Shown: positions 24,163 to 33,307, counted from the stretch's first letter. The stretch is 64,000 nt of DNA from Claveliimonas intestinigallinarum (GCA_019115145.1 DXED01000016.1:42678-106677); one strand, 5' to 3'. The notes: a model not told the origin generated them from the sequence alone. A program made the numbers and translations.

Positions 24163-26403
24163 TCATCCCCGGTTTTTCACTCCCTGGGTGTCTCTCTTCC
24201 CGATCCGCAGCCGGTTCAGGGCCACTTCCTTCTCCCTGTAGATGGCCTTCGGGTCCTCCCCGTCCTCAAAGAGATAGGCGGCCTCCAGCTCGTCGTTCTT
24301 CCGAAGCTTGATGCCCCGGACGCCGACGGCGCCCTTCTTCTTCTCGGAGACCTCCTCCGCGTGGAAACGCAGGAAATAGCCGTCCTTTGTCTGCAGCACC
24401 ACGTACTGGTTGTCGTTGATCACAGCCACAGCGACAAGGGCATCTCCCTCCTGCAGCTTGGTGGCGGCTATGGTCCGCTTGGACACCTGGAACTCGGTTC
24501 CGGCCACCTTCTTGACCATTCCCTGCCTTGTGGCAAAGAAAAGCAAGGCAAAGCGCATCTGCTCCGCGTCGCACATGTAGACGATCTCCTCGGCGGTGCT
24601 GTCAAAGTTGCTCATATTGTCTATGGGCTGGCCCTTATCCCGGAATTTTCCGTAGGGCACATCCAGCACCTTCACCTGGTGCATTTTTCCCGTATCTGTA
24701 AAGATACAGATTTTTCCTGTGTTGAGGCAGGTGAGGACGAACTTGTTCTCGCTGTCCGCCGCCTCCCGGTTTCTCTCATAAGTGGAGGTGTCCACGCATC
24801 TGGCGTAGCCAAAGCGGTCCATAAGGAAGACTACCTCCTGCTCCTCGATCTTCTTCTCCTCAAAGACTGCCTCTTCCCCGTTTTCCACGACGGTTCTGCG
24901 GGGCACGGCAAACTCCTTTTTGAAGGCGTCCAGCTCCTGGATGATCACGTCCGCCATGGAGTCGTAATTGTTCAGAATGTCCTCATACCGGGCAATGTTG
25001 GCAAGCGTCTCCTCGTGCTCCTTCATAAGGGCATCGATCTCCAGTCCGATGAGCCGGTACAGGCGCATCTGCAAAATAGCGTCCGCCTGCCGCTCCGTAA
25101 ACCGGAGCATGGAGGCCATCTTTTTCGAGATCTTTGACTTGAACGTGATGTTCTCCGTGATCCCCTGGGTGAGGCAGGCCTTGGCGTCCTGGACATTCCG
25201 GCTGCCCCGGAGGATCTCGATGATCAGGTCAATGACGTCGCAGGCCTTGATGAGTCCTTCCTGGATCTCCTTTTTCTCCTGCTCCTTGGCCAGAAGCGTC
25301 TTGTATTTTCTGGTGGCCAGCTCGAACTGGAAGTCCACATGGTGCTCGATGATCTTCTTAAGGCCCATGGTCTCCGGGCGGCCGTCCGCCACAGCCAGCA
25401 TGTTGACGCCAAAGGTGTCCTCCAGCCGGGTTTTCTTGTAGAGCATGTTGGTCAGATTTTTCACATCCGCGCCTTTTTTCAGCTCAATGACAATGCGGAT
25501 GCCCTCCTTGGAGGACTGGTTGGAAATGTCCACAATGTCCCCGGTCTTCTTTGTCTCCACCAGGGCGCACACATCATTTAGGAACTTCCCGATGCCGGAG
25601 CCGATCATGGTGTAGGGGATCTCTGTGATGACAAGTCGCTGCTTGCCGCCCTTCATGTCCTCCACTTCCACCTTTCCCCGGATCTTGATCTTACCCACGC
25701 CGGTCTCGTAGATGTCCGGCAGGTCGTCCTTGTTGACCACGATCCCTCCGGTGGGGAAATCCGGTCCCTTCACGTATTTCATCAGCTGTCTTGTGCTGAT
25801 GTCGCTGTTTTTCATGTAGGCCTTGACCGCGTCAATGACCTCCCCCAGATTGTGGGTGGGGATGCTGGTGGCCATACCCACCGCAATTCCCTCCGCTCCG
25901 TTGACAAGAAGGTTGGGGACGCGCACCGGCAGCACCTCAGGCTCCTTCTCCGTCTCGTCGAAATTGGGGACAAAATTGATCACGTCCTTGTCCAGGTCCT
26001 GGAGAAAGGCCATCTGGGTAAATTTGGCCAGCCTGGCCTCCGTGTACCTCATGGCCGCGGCTCCGTCCCCCTCGATGGAGCCGAAGTTTCCGTGACCGTC
26101 CACCAGCACCATGCCCTTCTTGAAATCCTGGGCCATGACTACCAGCGCCTCGTAGATGGAGCTGTCCCCGTGAGGGTGGTATTTACCCATGGTATCTCCC
26201 ACAATACGGGCGCATTTCCTGTAGGGCCTGTCCCAGCGGATGCCCAGCTCATGCATATCGTAGAGAGTACGCCTCTGGACCGGCTTCAGGCCGTCCCGGA
26301 CATCCGGGAGAGCTCTGGCAATGATCACGCTCATGGCGTAGTCAATATATGATTTTTTCATCAGGTCGGAATATTCTGTCCGTATGATCTGTTCTTCCGG
26401 CAT
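24163..26403 (-). CDS. parC: Type IIA topoisomerase subunit A, topoisomerase IV-like
   Basis: DNA cleavage subunit. 746 residues. YIDYAMSVIIARALPDVRDG in the N-terminal region, then HPHGDSSIYEAL (quinolone pocket with Ser81 and Glu85) and AAAMRYTEARL with the active-site Tyr120. The short C-terminal domain carries degenerate beta-pinwheel blades, and I see no canonical GyrA box (QRRGGKG), which argues for topoisomerase IV rather than gyrase. The order subunit B then A in a tight pair (16-base gap) suits either. A remote gyrBA pair would be expected near dnaA. Gyrase identity cannot be excluded. Confidence 0.8.
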   Translation of the reverse strand: MPEEQIIRTEYSDLMKKSYIDYAMSVIIARALPDVRDGLKPVQRRTLYDMHELGIRWDRPYRKCARIVGDTMGKYHPHGDSSIYEALVVMAQDFKKGMVLVDGHGNFGSIEGDGAAAMRYTEARLAKFTQMAFLQDLDKDVINFVPNFDETEKEPEVLPVRVPNLLVNGAEGIAVGMATSIPTHNLGEVIDAVKAYMKNSDISTRQLMKYVKGPDFPTGGIVVNKDDLPDIYETGVGKIKIRGKVEVEDMKGGKQRLVITEIPYTMIGSGIGKFLNDVCALVETKKTGDIVDISNQSSKEGIRIVIELKKGADVKNLTNMLYKKTRLEDTFGVNMLAVADGRPETMGLKKIIEHHVDFQFELATRKYKTLLAKEQEKKEIQEGLIKACDVIDLIIEILRGSRNVQDAKACLTQGITENITFKSKISKKMASMLRFTERQADAILQMRLYRLIGLEIDALMKEHEETLANIARYEDILNNYDSMADVIIQELDAFKKEFAVPRRTVVENGEEAVFEEKKIEEQEVVFLMDRFGYARCVDTSTYERNREAADSENKFVLTCLNTGKICIFTDTGKMHQVKVLDVPYGKFRDKGQPIDNMSNFDSTAEEIVYMCDAEQMRFALLFFATRQGMVKKVAGTEFQVSKRTIAATKLQEGDALVAVAVINDNQYVVLQTKDGYFLRFHAEEVSEKKKGAVGVRGIKLRKNDELEAAYLFEDGEDPKAIYREKEVALNRLRIGKRDTQGVKNRG

Positions 26404-26419
26404 CTTTCTTTACTCCCTT

Positions 26420-28342
26420 CTATATATCCAGCTCCGCCTCTGTCGCGTTTTCGTAGATAAATGCCCGGCGGGGCGGAACCTCGTTGCCCATCAGCATCTC
26501 CGTCACGCCGGAGGCCATCCTGGCGTCCTCAATCTCCACCAGCTTCAGGATCCGGGTCTCAGGGTTCAGCGTTGTCTCCCAGAGCTGCTCCGCGTCCATC
26601 TCTCCCAGTCCCTTGTACCTCTGCAAAGTAAAGGGGCCGTCGTGGGTCTTTCTGTATCGCTCCAGCGCCTTGTCATCGTAGAGGTACTCCTCCTCCCCCT
26701 TTTTGGGCATAGCCTTGTAGAGGGGCGGCATGGCGATATACACATGTCCCTCGTAGATGAGCTCCGGCATGAAGCGGTAAAAGAGCGTCAGAAGCAGGGT
26801 GGAGATATGCGCTCCGTCCACGTCCGCATCGGCCATAATAATGATCTTGTCGTATCTCAGCTTGGAAATGTCAAAATCGTTTCCGTACCCTTCCGAAAAT
26901 CCGCAGCCAAAGGCATTGATCATGGTCTTGATCTCCGCGTTGGCCAGGATCTTGTCAATGCTGGCCTTCTCCACATTCAGGATCTTTCCCCGGATGGGAA
27001 GAATGGCCTGGAACATTCTGTCTCTGGCCGTCTTCGCCGAGCCCCCGGCAGAGTCCCCCTCCACGATAAAGATCTCGCATTTGGAGGCGTCCCTGCTCTC
27101 ACAGTTGGCCAGCTTTCCGTTGCTGTCAAAGGAATATTTCTGCTTTGTGAGAAGGTTCGTCTTTGCCCTCTCCTCCGTCTTCCTGATCTTGGCCGCCTTC
27201 TCCGCGCAGGAAAGGACCTTTTTCAGGTTGTCCAGATTTCTGTCAAAATACCGGACGATCTCGTCGCCTGTCACCTTGCTGACTGCCTTGGCGGCATCCG
27301 GATTGTCCAGCTTAGTCTTTGTCTGTCCCTCAAATCTTGGATCCGGGTGCTTGATGGAAATGATGGCAGTCATGCCGTTGCGGATATCCGCCCCGGTAAA
27401 GTTGGCGTCCTTCTCCTTCAGAATACCCAGCTCTCTGGCATACTGGTTCATAACTGTGGTGAAGGTTGTCTTAAAGCCGGTCAGGTGGGTTCCCCCCTCT
27501 GCATTGTAGATGTTATTACAAAATCCCAGCACATTCTCGTGAAATTCATTGACGGACTGGAAGGCCGCCTCCACCTCGATTCCGTCAGCCTCTCCTTTAA
27601 AGTAGACCGGCTCGTGGACCGCCTCCTTCTTCTCGTTCAGCTCCCGGATAAATCCAAGGATGCCGTCCGGCTCGTGGTAGGTGATCTTCTCCGGCTCAGC
27701 CCCCCGCTTGTCTTCATATATAATAGTAAGGGATGGATTGAGGTAGGCGGTCTCGTGCATACGGCTCTTGACCTCCTCCCCCCGGAATCTGGTCTTCTCA
27801 AAGATGGTGTCATCCGGGAGGAAATTCACCTTAGTCCCTGTCCTTTTCGTTTTTCCAATTTTGGGAAGAAGGCCGTCCTCCAGCTCCACCACCGGAATTC
27901 CTCTCTCGTAGCGGTCATGGTGGATATAGCCGTCCCTGCTGATCTCCACATCCATATAGGCAGAGAGGGCGTTGACTACCGATGAGCCCACGCCGTGTAG
28001 ACCGCCGCTTGTCTTGTAGGCGGAGTCGTCAAATTTTCCACCGGCATGGAGAGTCGTGTAGACAAGTCTCGCTGCCGGGACGCCTTTCGCGTGCATACCC
28101 ACAGGGACGCCGCGCCCGTTGTCGCTGACCGTACAGGATCCGTCCTTCTCCAGTGTGACCCGGATTTCACTGCAGTAGCCGGCCAGATGTTCGTCCACTG
28201 AGTTGTCCACGATCTCGTAGATCAGGTGGTTCAGCCCCTTTGTGGAGACGCTTCCTATATACATGCCCGGGCGCTTCCGGACCGCCTCCAGTCCCTCCAG
28301 CACAGCAATGCTGTCTGCATCATACGTGTTTTTGTTCGCCAT
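26420..28342 (-). CDS. parE: Type IIA topoisomerase subunit B, topoisomerase IV-like
   Basis: ATPase subunit partnered with the next gene. 640 residues: GHKL ATPase motifs IYEIVDNSVDEHLAGYC, VSDNGRGVPVGMH and TSGGLHGVGSSVVNALS, the transducer domain, then the TOPRIM block EIFIVEGDSAGGSAKTARDR and PLYK with IIMADADVDGAHI. The C-terminal AEQLWETTLNPETR is conserved. The promoter at 28397-28425 serves both subunits. Assignment as ParE follows the partner lacking a GyrA box. Confidence 0.82.
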   Translation of the reverse strand: MANKNTYDADSIAVLEGLEAVRKRPGMYIGSVSTKGLNHLIYEIVDNSVDEHLAGYCSEIRVTLEKDGSCTVSDNGRGVPVGMHAKGVPAARLVYTTLHAGGKFDDSAYKTSGGLHGVGSSVVNALSAYMDVEISRDGYIHHDRYERGIPVVELEDGLLPKIGKTKRTGTKVNFLPDDTIFEKTRFRGEEVKSRMHETAYLNPSLTIIYEDKRGAEPEKITYHEPDGILGFIRELNEKKEAVHEPVYFKGEADGIEVEAAFQSVNEFHENVLGFCNNIYNAEGGTHLTGFKTTFTTVMNQYARELGILKEKDANFTGADIRNGMTAIISIKHPDPRFEGQTKTKLDNPDAAKAVSKVTGDEIVRYFDRNLDNLKKVLSCAEKAAKIRKTEERAKTNLLTKQKYSFDSNGKLANCESRDASKCEIFIVEGDSAGGSAKTARDRMFQAILPIRGKILNVEKASIDKILANAEIKTMINAFGCGFSEGYGNDFDISKLRYDKIIIMADADVDGAHISTLLLTLFYRFMPELIYEGHVYIAMPPLYKAMPKKGEEEYLYDDKALERYRKTHDGPFTLQRYKGLGEMDAEQLWETTLNPETRILKLVEIEDARMASGVTEMLMGNEVPPRRAFIYENATEAELDI

Positions 28343-28396
28343 GTTGCTCCTAATCCTTCCTCTCCAATTTCTGGTATTTTTCTACGCACTGTTTCA

Positions 28397-28425
28397 ATAT
28401 TAGCACAAAATGTAGGGGCTTGCAA
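28397..28425 (-). promoter_or_regulatory. Sigma-A promoter of the topoisomerase pair
   Basis: TTGCAA (28425-28420), 17-base spacer ending in TGC, TAATAT (28402-28397) on the minus strand, 55 bases upstream of parE. Confidence 0.7.
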
Positions 28426-28440
28426 ACAGAAAAAGGGCGC

Positions 28441-29637
28441 TTACCCCACCAGCACTGTGTGCAGCAGGTCCGCCAGCACCTCCATGGCGTTTCTCATCTC
28501 CTCCACCGTGTTGGTCTGGGCCCCCGCCTCCACAAGGAGGCTCTTGGGCTTAAAGTGCATGTTATAGCGGTATCCTCTCAGGTAGATCCGCCTGGTAAAT
28601 CCCGGGTACTCATTGTTGGCTGCCACCTGCATCTGCAGAGAGAAAGCCAGGTTATCCTGTATGTACGGATTGGCCAGATAGTCGATCTCCCCGTTGGCTC
28701 TGGTCTTACTCAGCCCGTTAAAAAACATGATCTGAGCAGTGGGTTTCCCGTTCACCTCTGTCACCAGATGGGTTCCCTCGTTCACCCCATCTCTGTGCAG
28801 GTCGATCACAACCTCAATGCTCGGGTTTTCATCCAATATCTTCTGAAGATCCGGCTTTGCCAGGTCATAGGCAAGGCTCCTGTCCAGCTTCCCGTCTATC
28901 AGGTCGTAGACAGCTGTATGGTGCATGGTGGGAATGTGATACGTGTCGTTTAGGAGCGCAGTCAGATAATCCCCGATCCCCACGATGGAGGTGGACGCAT
29001 CCCCCTCCACCGAATCGGCGAACATCTCCTGGGAGTGGGTGTGGTAGATCAGGATTTTCGGCCCCTCCGTGCTCTGGTCTATCTTCATATTTTTGCTCAG
29101 GAGCTCTGCCCCGTTCAGCTCATCCGGCCGGATCATAGTGGTGCTGTCCACTGTGTAAAAATTGCCGATCAGATAGTCAAAGCTGCTCATCTTTTCTATG
29201 GAAGTATCAATCGGTGTCCCCGAGGTATGTATGGTCGTCTGGTCAGAGTCGTCTGTGCCGCTGACCAGAGTGCCGTCGGCGCCCACCTCATTTTCATCAC
29301 TGGCCTGCTGGGACAGGATCATCTGGTAGGTTGCCGCATCCTCCACATCGGTCTCCTCACTCTCCTGCCCATCCACGTAGGTGCCGATGGGGGCCAGAAG
29401 ACTGATGCCCTTCGCCAGCAGATCCGCTGCGGAGAGCTCCGCCCCGTTCTCTATGTAAAAGGCTCCCGGCAAAAACATTTTCTCCGAGTTCCCCAGAAGG
29501 GCCTCCGCCAGATGTCCTCCCACGCTGCCCACAGGACGAAATCCTGCCTGTACTGACCCGTAGGCGGTCAGCAGAAGCAGGATCACCCCGATTCCTATTC
29601 TGTTTAATCTCCATCTCTTTCTCAACAGCTCTTCCAC
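28441..29637 (-). CDS. spoIIP: Stage II sporulation protein P
   Basis: Peptidoglycan amidase/endopeptidase of the DMP engulfment machine. 398 residues: N-terminal anchor (LNRIGIGVILLLLTAYGSVQ), variable linker, and catalytic domain with ILIYHTHSQEMFAD, HHTAVYDLI, VVIDLHRDGVNEGT and a C-terminal SLLVEAGAQTNTVEEMRNAM. The metal-binding His and Glu residues of the family are visible. It follows gpr, as in other clostridia, with a sigma-E-like promoter between. Confidence 0.94.
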   Translation of the reverse strand: MEELLRKRWRLNRIGIGVILLLLTAYGSVQAGFRPVGSVGGHLAEALLGNSEKMFLPGAFYIENGAELSAADLLAKGISLLAPIGTYVDGQESEETDVEDAATYQMILSQQASDENEVGADGTLVSGTDDSDQTTIHTSGTPIDTSIEKMSSFDYLIGNFYTVDSTTMIRPDELNGAELLSKNMKIDQSTEGPKILIYHTHSQEMFADSVEGDASTSIVGIGDYLTALLNDTYHIPTMHHTAVYDLIDGKLDRSLAYDLAKPDLQKILDENPSIEVVIDLHRDGVNEGTHLVTEVNGKPTAQIMFFNGLSKTRANGEIDYLANPYIQDNLAFSLQMQVAANNEYPGFTRRIYLRGYRYNMHFKPKSLLVEAGAQTNTVEEMRNAMEVLADLLHTVLVG

Positions 29638-29678
29638 CTGCTCGTCTCATATTCTCCGGTCCATTCTGCCGCTTTTAC

Positions 29679-29707
29679 ACTATATGAGATTTCCGCCTGC
29701 ATTATGC
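29679..29707 (-). promoter_or_regulatory. Probable sigma-E promoter of spoIIP
   Basis: Minus strand GCATAAT (29707-29701), 14-base spacer, CATATAGT (29686-29679). The -35 element covers the gpr stop codon. spoIIP is a known sigma-E target, which supports the reading. Confidence 0.5.
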
Positions 29708-30655
29708 GAAAAGCCGGTTCAGTGCCTCTGATATAGTGAAGCTGATCCGCTTGACTGTCTCGTCCACATCCTTCGGCGTCACAAACATGCCGTTCAGGTG
29801 CGGGGCAATCAGCTCCTTGACAAGCTCATACTTTTCGGCCGCATTGTACCCCTGGAGAACAACCCCCACGCCCTTCATAGTCTCCGAGCGCTCCATCTGG
29901 GCGATCAGGTTTTCCATGGCGTCGCCTACGATCGTGGCGGCGTCCACCACTGTGGGTACACCGATAGCGACGACCGGGACTCCTACCGTCTCCTCTGTGA
30001 TAGCGCTTCTCTGGTTCCCGATCCCTGAGCCCGGACTGATCCCTGTGTCTGAGATCTGCACGGTCCTGTTCAGCCTCCTGGAATTCCTGGCCGCCAGCGC
30101 GTCAATGGCGATGACCGCGTCCGGCTTTGTCTCTCTCACCACGCCCCTTATGATCTCCACAGTCTCCATCCCGGTCTGTCCCATGACCCCGGGCACAATG
30201 GCGCTCAGAAGCCGCACCTGGTCCTTCCCCATGGCATATTTGCCGTACTCCTTCACGATGTGCCTGGTAATGTTCAGATTGTCCGCCACATAAGGCCCCA
30301 GCGCGTCCGGCGTCACCTGTCGGTTTCCAAGGCCGACCACAAGGACAGAGTAATCCTCTTTCCCCATATCAAGAAGCCGCCTGAGAAAGCGGAGGATCTC
30401 CTCCGAGACCTCCCTGTGGTATCCTTCGTCCGGCACTGCCAGCTCCGGGGCCTCCAGGGTAATGTAGGTCCCTACCGGCTTTCCCATCGTCCTGGCTCCG
30501 TTTTCCGTCTCGATCCTGACAGTCGTGACTTTGATGTCCCTCTCCTCATCATACTTTTCCTCCAGCACCACCCCGGAAATTTCCACATTGTCCGCCTCAA
30601 AGCGCTCCTTCTGTTCCAGGGCCAGGTCTGTTCGGATACTGTACTTCTCGATCAT
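29702..30655 (-). CDS. gpr: GPR endopeptidase (germination protease)
   Basis: Degrades small acid-soluble spore proteins at germination. From ATG 30655, 317 residues: the self-processing sequence SIRTDLALE lies at the N-terminus. VLVVGLGNRQVTPDALGP, IVPGVMGQTGMETVEI, VIAIDALAARNSRRLNRTVQ and GVGVVLQGYN-type blocks follow. The 33 extra residues of the longer frame are upstream non-coding sequence. TGAGGT precedes the chosen start. Expected to be forespore-expressed (sigma-F/G), but I could not identify that promoter with confidence. Confidence 0.94.
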   Translation of the reverse strand: MIEKYSIRTDLALEQKERFEADNVEISGVVLEEKYDEERDIKVTTVRIETENGARTMGKPVGTYITLEAPELAVPDEGYHREVSEEILRFLRRLLDMGKEDYSVLVVGLGNRQVTPDALGPYVADNLNITRHIVKEYGKYAMGKDQVRLLSAIVPGVMGQTGMETVEIIRGVVRETKPDAVIAIDALAARNSRRLNRTVQISDTGISPGSGIGNQRSAITEETVGVPVVAIGVPTVVDAATIVGDAMENLIAQMERSETMKGVGVVLQGYNAAEKYELVKELIAPHLNGMFVTPKDVDETVKRISFTISEALNRLFA

Positions 30656-30722
30656 GTCTGATAACCTCACTTCAGTCTTTTGGTTTACCGATAGTTTTTG
30701 CAATATTTTCAGAAATATGTAT

Positions 30723-30751
30723 TGACATCCGGGAAACCTTGGCATAAAATA
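30723..30751 (+). promoter_or_regulatory. Strong sigma-A promoter of rpsT
   Basis: TTGACA (30723-30728), 17-base spacer, TAAAAT (30746-30751). It lies about 90 bases upstream of rpsT. Confidence 0.85.
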
Positions 30752-30763
30752 CAATAGTATGTT

Positions 30764-30796
30764 TCGTTAGAACGTCCGTGTCCGGCTCTAACGAAC
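30764..30796 (+). promoter_or_regulatory. Hairpin in the rpsT leader
   Basis: Perfect 9-base arms TTCGTTAGA (30764-30772) and TCTAACGAA (30788-30796) near the 5' end of the S20 mRNA. It may affect mRNA stability or S20 feedback control. The role is unproven. Confidence 0.5.
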
Positions 30797-30839
30797 GGTC
30801 ATCGATTAATTCGAAATAGTTTTAATGGAGGTGGACAAG

Positions 30840-31103
30840 TTGGCTAACATCAAATCTGCTAAAAAAAGAATTTTAGTAAACGAAACAAAGGCTGCTAGAA
30901 ATAAGGCAATCAAATCTAAAGTTAAGACCTGCGTAAAGAAAGTTGAGACAGCCGTTGCGCACAAGGATGCCGCTGCTGCTGCAGAAGCTCTGAGAGTTGC
31001 TACAATCGAGATCAACAAGGCAGGAAGCAAGGGTGTTTATCACAAGAACACTTGCGCAAGAAAGATTTCCCGTTTAGCAAAAGCTGTTAACGGAATTGCT
31101 TAA
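30840..31103 (+). CDS. rpsT: 30S ribosomal protein S20
   Basis: 87 residues from TTG 30840 (GGAGGTGGACAAGTTG), starting ANIKSAKKRILVNETKAARN after the initiator and ending KNTCARKISRLAKAV. The TTG start is common for S20 and associated with autoregulation in Escherichia coli. It is monocistronic, on the opposite strand to its neighbours. Confidence 0.97.
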   Translation: MANIKSAKKRILVNETKAARNKAIKSKVKTCVKKVETAVAHKDAAAAAEALRVATIEINKAGSKGVYHKNTCARKISRLAKAVNGIA

Positions 31104-31120
31104 TAATAAAGTGAAGACAA

Positions 31121-31157
31121 AAAAGACAACCATACCGTCAGTGGTTGTCTTTTTTTG
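31121..31157. terminator. Bidirectional terminator between rpsT and the phosphoribosyltransferase-like gene
   Basis: AGACAACCA (31124-31132) and TGGTTGTCT (31142-31150) flanked by A-run and T-run on both strands, so it serves rpsT (+) and the gene ending at 31183 (-). Confidence 0.85.
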
Positions 31158-31182
31158 TCCTCAAAAATCTCTCTGAAACCGC

Positions 31183-31824
31183 TTAGAGAGCCGAGTATCC
31201 GTAGCTGTTTACAAAGGCGTCTACCTTCTTCCCAGCCGCACACATGGGGCAGTCGCCGTCAGAGTACTTCTCGTACCCCAGCACTTCTTTCTGGGTAAAC
31301 ACCGCGTTGATGTCCATCCCCGCCACCTTGGAGACAAGGCTGAAAGCGGCGCAGATGCCGTTTACTATCCCGCCATAGTAGAGAACGCTCTCTATGGACT
31401 GCATCATAGTTTTTCCCGTTGTGATAAGACCTGCAACGATCAGGATCCTCTGGCCGTCGATCATGCGCTTCGTGTTGTCCCGAAAGATCATCTGGCCGGC
31501 CCTGTCTGTCTCCGGTGTGACAACGGAAATATTTTTTCCTGTGTTGATGGAGACGGTTCCGGGCCTGGACAGAATGTCCGCAATAAATGTTCCCACCACT
31601 TCCATGCCGTCCAGACACACGATCGTGTCGATCTCCGTGGATGCCAGATAGGGTTCAGCCATCACCTTGGCAGTCTCTCTGGCATTGTTGCACCTGGACT
31701 TCATGGTGGACAGGTCAATATATGTATTGACGTGTGAATGTGTGGTAACAAAATGCCCCTTCATGATTTTTACGCGCGCCTTCGGATTTTTCCATGAGCG
31801 CAGATCCTCAAAATTCGTATCCAT
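31183..31824 (-). CDS. Divergent phosphoribosyltransferase-like protein (orotate PRTase related)
   Basis: 213 residues from ATG 31824 (GGAGGAATTGTGTAATG). The layout resembles type I phosphoribosyltransferases, with ASTEIDTIVCLDGMEVVGTF and a PRPP-loop-like RILIVAGLITTGKTMMQSI. However, the two acidic residues that normally begin the PRPP loop (DD) are replaced by Ala-Gly. The C-terminus carries a CPMC motif, which may bind metal. No pyrimidine genes are adjacent. Genuine orotate PRTase activity is doubtful. A salvage, regulatory or different nucleotide-binding role is possible. Confidence 0.6.
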   Translation of the reverse strand: MDTNFEDLRSWKNPKARVKIMKGHFVTTHSHVNTYIDLSTMKSRCNNARETAKVMAEPYLASTEIDTIVCLDGMEVVGTFIADILSRPGTVSINTGKNISVVTPETDRAGQMIFRDNTKRMIDGQRILIVAGLITTGKTMMQSIESVLYYGGIVNGICAAFSLVSKVAGMDINAVFTQKEVLGYEKYSDGDCPMCAAGKKVDAFVNSYGYSAL

Positions 31825-31880
31825 TACACAATTCCTCCCTTCTGCCGCGGGCAGTTTTTTCTTTTTTTCTGCTAGTTCAT

Positions 31881-31909
31881 ATTTTAGCACAAATTAGCAA
31901 AAAATGGAA
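31881..31909 (-). promoter_or_regulatory. Promoter of the phosphoribosyltransferase-like gene
   Basis: TTCCAT (31909-31904), 17-base spacer ending TGC, TAAAAT (31886-31881) on the minus strand. The -35 is weak and the -10 is extended. Confidence 0.5.
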
Positions 31910-31951
31910 TGTTGTCAGATATATTTTTGTATAGATTTTGTTCGGTACTCT

Positions 31952-33253
31952 TTAGTGAAAAAGGCTGTCTAAATATACATCCCTGGGAACCGCCAGAAAA
32001 CGGACAAATAAATCCGTCTCATACCAGGGCGGGAGCAGGAAACGGCCAAAGAGAACAAACAGAAGGACAACAGCCGCCGCAATATACCCGGCCTTCCCTT
32101 CCTTCTTCTCTTCTGCCTCTCCCGAAAATTCATAGTATCTGTACTGGTCCGGCGTATATTTTTTCAGCATAGCGCGCAGCCTGTCAAATTGTTCCGGGTC
32201 GTTGCCTTTTTCATATGTAAAAACGCGTCCCACCCTCAGTTCCTCTTCTGTCTCGATGACAGGCCCGATATTGTCATACGGATAAAAAATGCCAGTCATC
32301 TGATCACAAATCCCCTCTTTGCCAAGACGGTATTCCTTTGCGGCATATTCATCCCGCTTTCTAATTGCCTCATAGAACGAAGGTATGCCGCACAGCCGGA
32401 GGAAGGCCCACATCAGACCACGCAGCGCCTGGCTATATCCAGTCAGAGCCAGACCTAACAGAGTGGCAAAGACAGCTAAAATGTGGGAAAAGTCTCCGCT
32501 TTCAAAGTAAGAAATCACGACTCCCATCGCGGTTATGGCCACTCCCCCTGCTATGAATGTCTGATCTTCCTTTATCTCCATTTCCCTTGTGAACCGGGCT
32601 GTATAGGCCCGAACCGCTTTCTTTGCCTCATCTGTGCGCAGCTTTCCACGGATCTTTGTCCACGTATCGCTGGAAATGGCCGGGATAGAGACTGAGATCT
32701 CCTCCACTTTTTCTTCTCCCTCCCGCACATATCTGTCCGGACAATAGATTTTCGATAGTGTCTCCAGCTTTTCCATGCTCTCAAAGTCCAGATATTTTTT
32801 CAGAAATGTCTTTTCTCCCCTGTCCAACAGAATATGAAAAGCATCCCTCTCTTCGAGTATCTCCTTCACACCTTCATACGGGATATCTTTTGCTTCTCCT
32901 GTTTTCTTGGAGAAAAGACATATCCCTTCTTCTGAAAATGTCAGTATGCAGTCCTCCTGCTGTGCGCGTTCCATGCATCGGCATATCTTCTCCTGCCTCT
33001 TTCTCGCCTTCCGCCTGGCATATAAAAAGCCGACAAGGACGGGGAGAAGAGAAAGGATGAGCGAAAACACAAAATATCTCGCTTTGTAAAAGTAAAGATC
33101 TTCTCTGGGTATCTCAAGCCACTGGTCCACGCTCAAAAGAAATGGAACTACCGGGAAAAAAATCATATGGGCAATGTCGACAGGCTTCTTTAAATTTTCA
33201 CTCTGCTCCCTCAGATTGTCCGGTATCTCACTGTAAATAATTTTGTTCTCCAT
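31952..33253 (-). CDS. Membrane protein of unknown function, possible YcxB-like domains
   Basis: 433 residues from ATG 33253 (GGGGGATATATTATATG). Two hydrophobic segments near the N-terminus (about 28-45 and 60-80), then a soluble block CILTFSEEGICLFSKKTGEA with PYEGVKEILEERDAFHILLD, which looks like the YcxB-like domain of Firmicute membrane proteins. A middle membrane pair follows (FIAGGVAITAMGVVISYF; ILAVFATLLGLALTGYSQAL), and a similar soluble block later (EYRLGKEGICDQMTGIFYPY). One last helix lies near the C-terminus. The two soluble blocks may be a repeat. Function unknown. It is divergently transcribed from the next lipoprotein gene. Confidence 0.6.
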   Translation of the reverse strand: MENKIIYSEIPDNLREQSENLKKPVDIAHMIFFPVVPFLLSVDQWLEIPREDLYFYKARYFVFSLILSLLPVLVGFLYARRKARKRQEKICRCMERAQQEDCILTFSEEGICLFSKKTGEAKDIPYEGVKEILEERDAFHILLDRGEKTFLKKYLDFESMEKLETLSKIYCPDRYVREGEEKVEEISVSIPAISSDTWTKIRGKLRTDEAKKAVRAYTARFTREMEIKEDQTFIAGGVAITAMGVVISYFESGDFSHILAVFATLLGLALTGYSQALRGLMWAFLRLCGIPSFYEAIRKRDEYAAKEYRLGKEGICDQMTGIFYPYDNIGPVIETEEELRVGRVFTYEKGNDPEQFDRLRAMLKKYTPDQYRYYEFSGEAEEKKEGKAGYIAAAVVLLFVLFGRFLLPPWYETDLFVRFLAVPRDVYLDSLFH

Positions 33254-33278
33254 ATAATATATCCCCCTCTTTTTCTCT

Positions 33279-33307
33279 ATGATATAATCAAACCATGAGA
33301 AACTCAA
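33279..33307 (-). promoter_or_regulatory. Promoter of the 433-residue membrane protein gene
   Basis: TTGAGT (33307-33302), 17-base spacer, TATCAT (33284-33279) on the minus strand, in the 87-base divergent gap. Confidence 0.6.

Noticed and set aside
26384..27985. 533-codon plus-strand ORF
   Set aside because: Antisense shadow of parE. Composition is implausible and there are no motifs.
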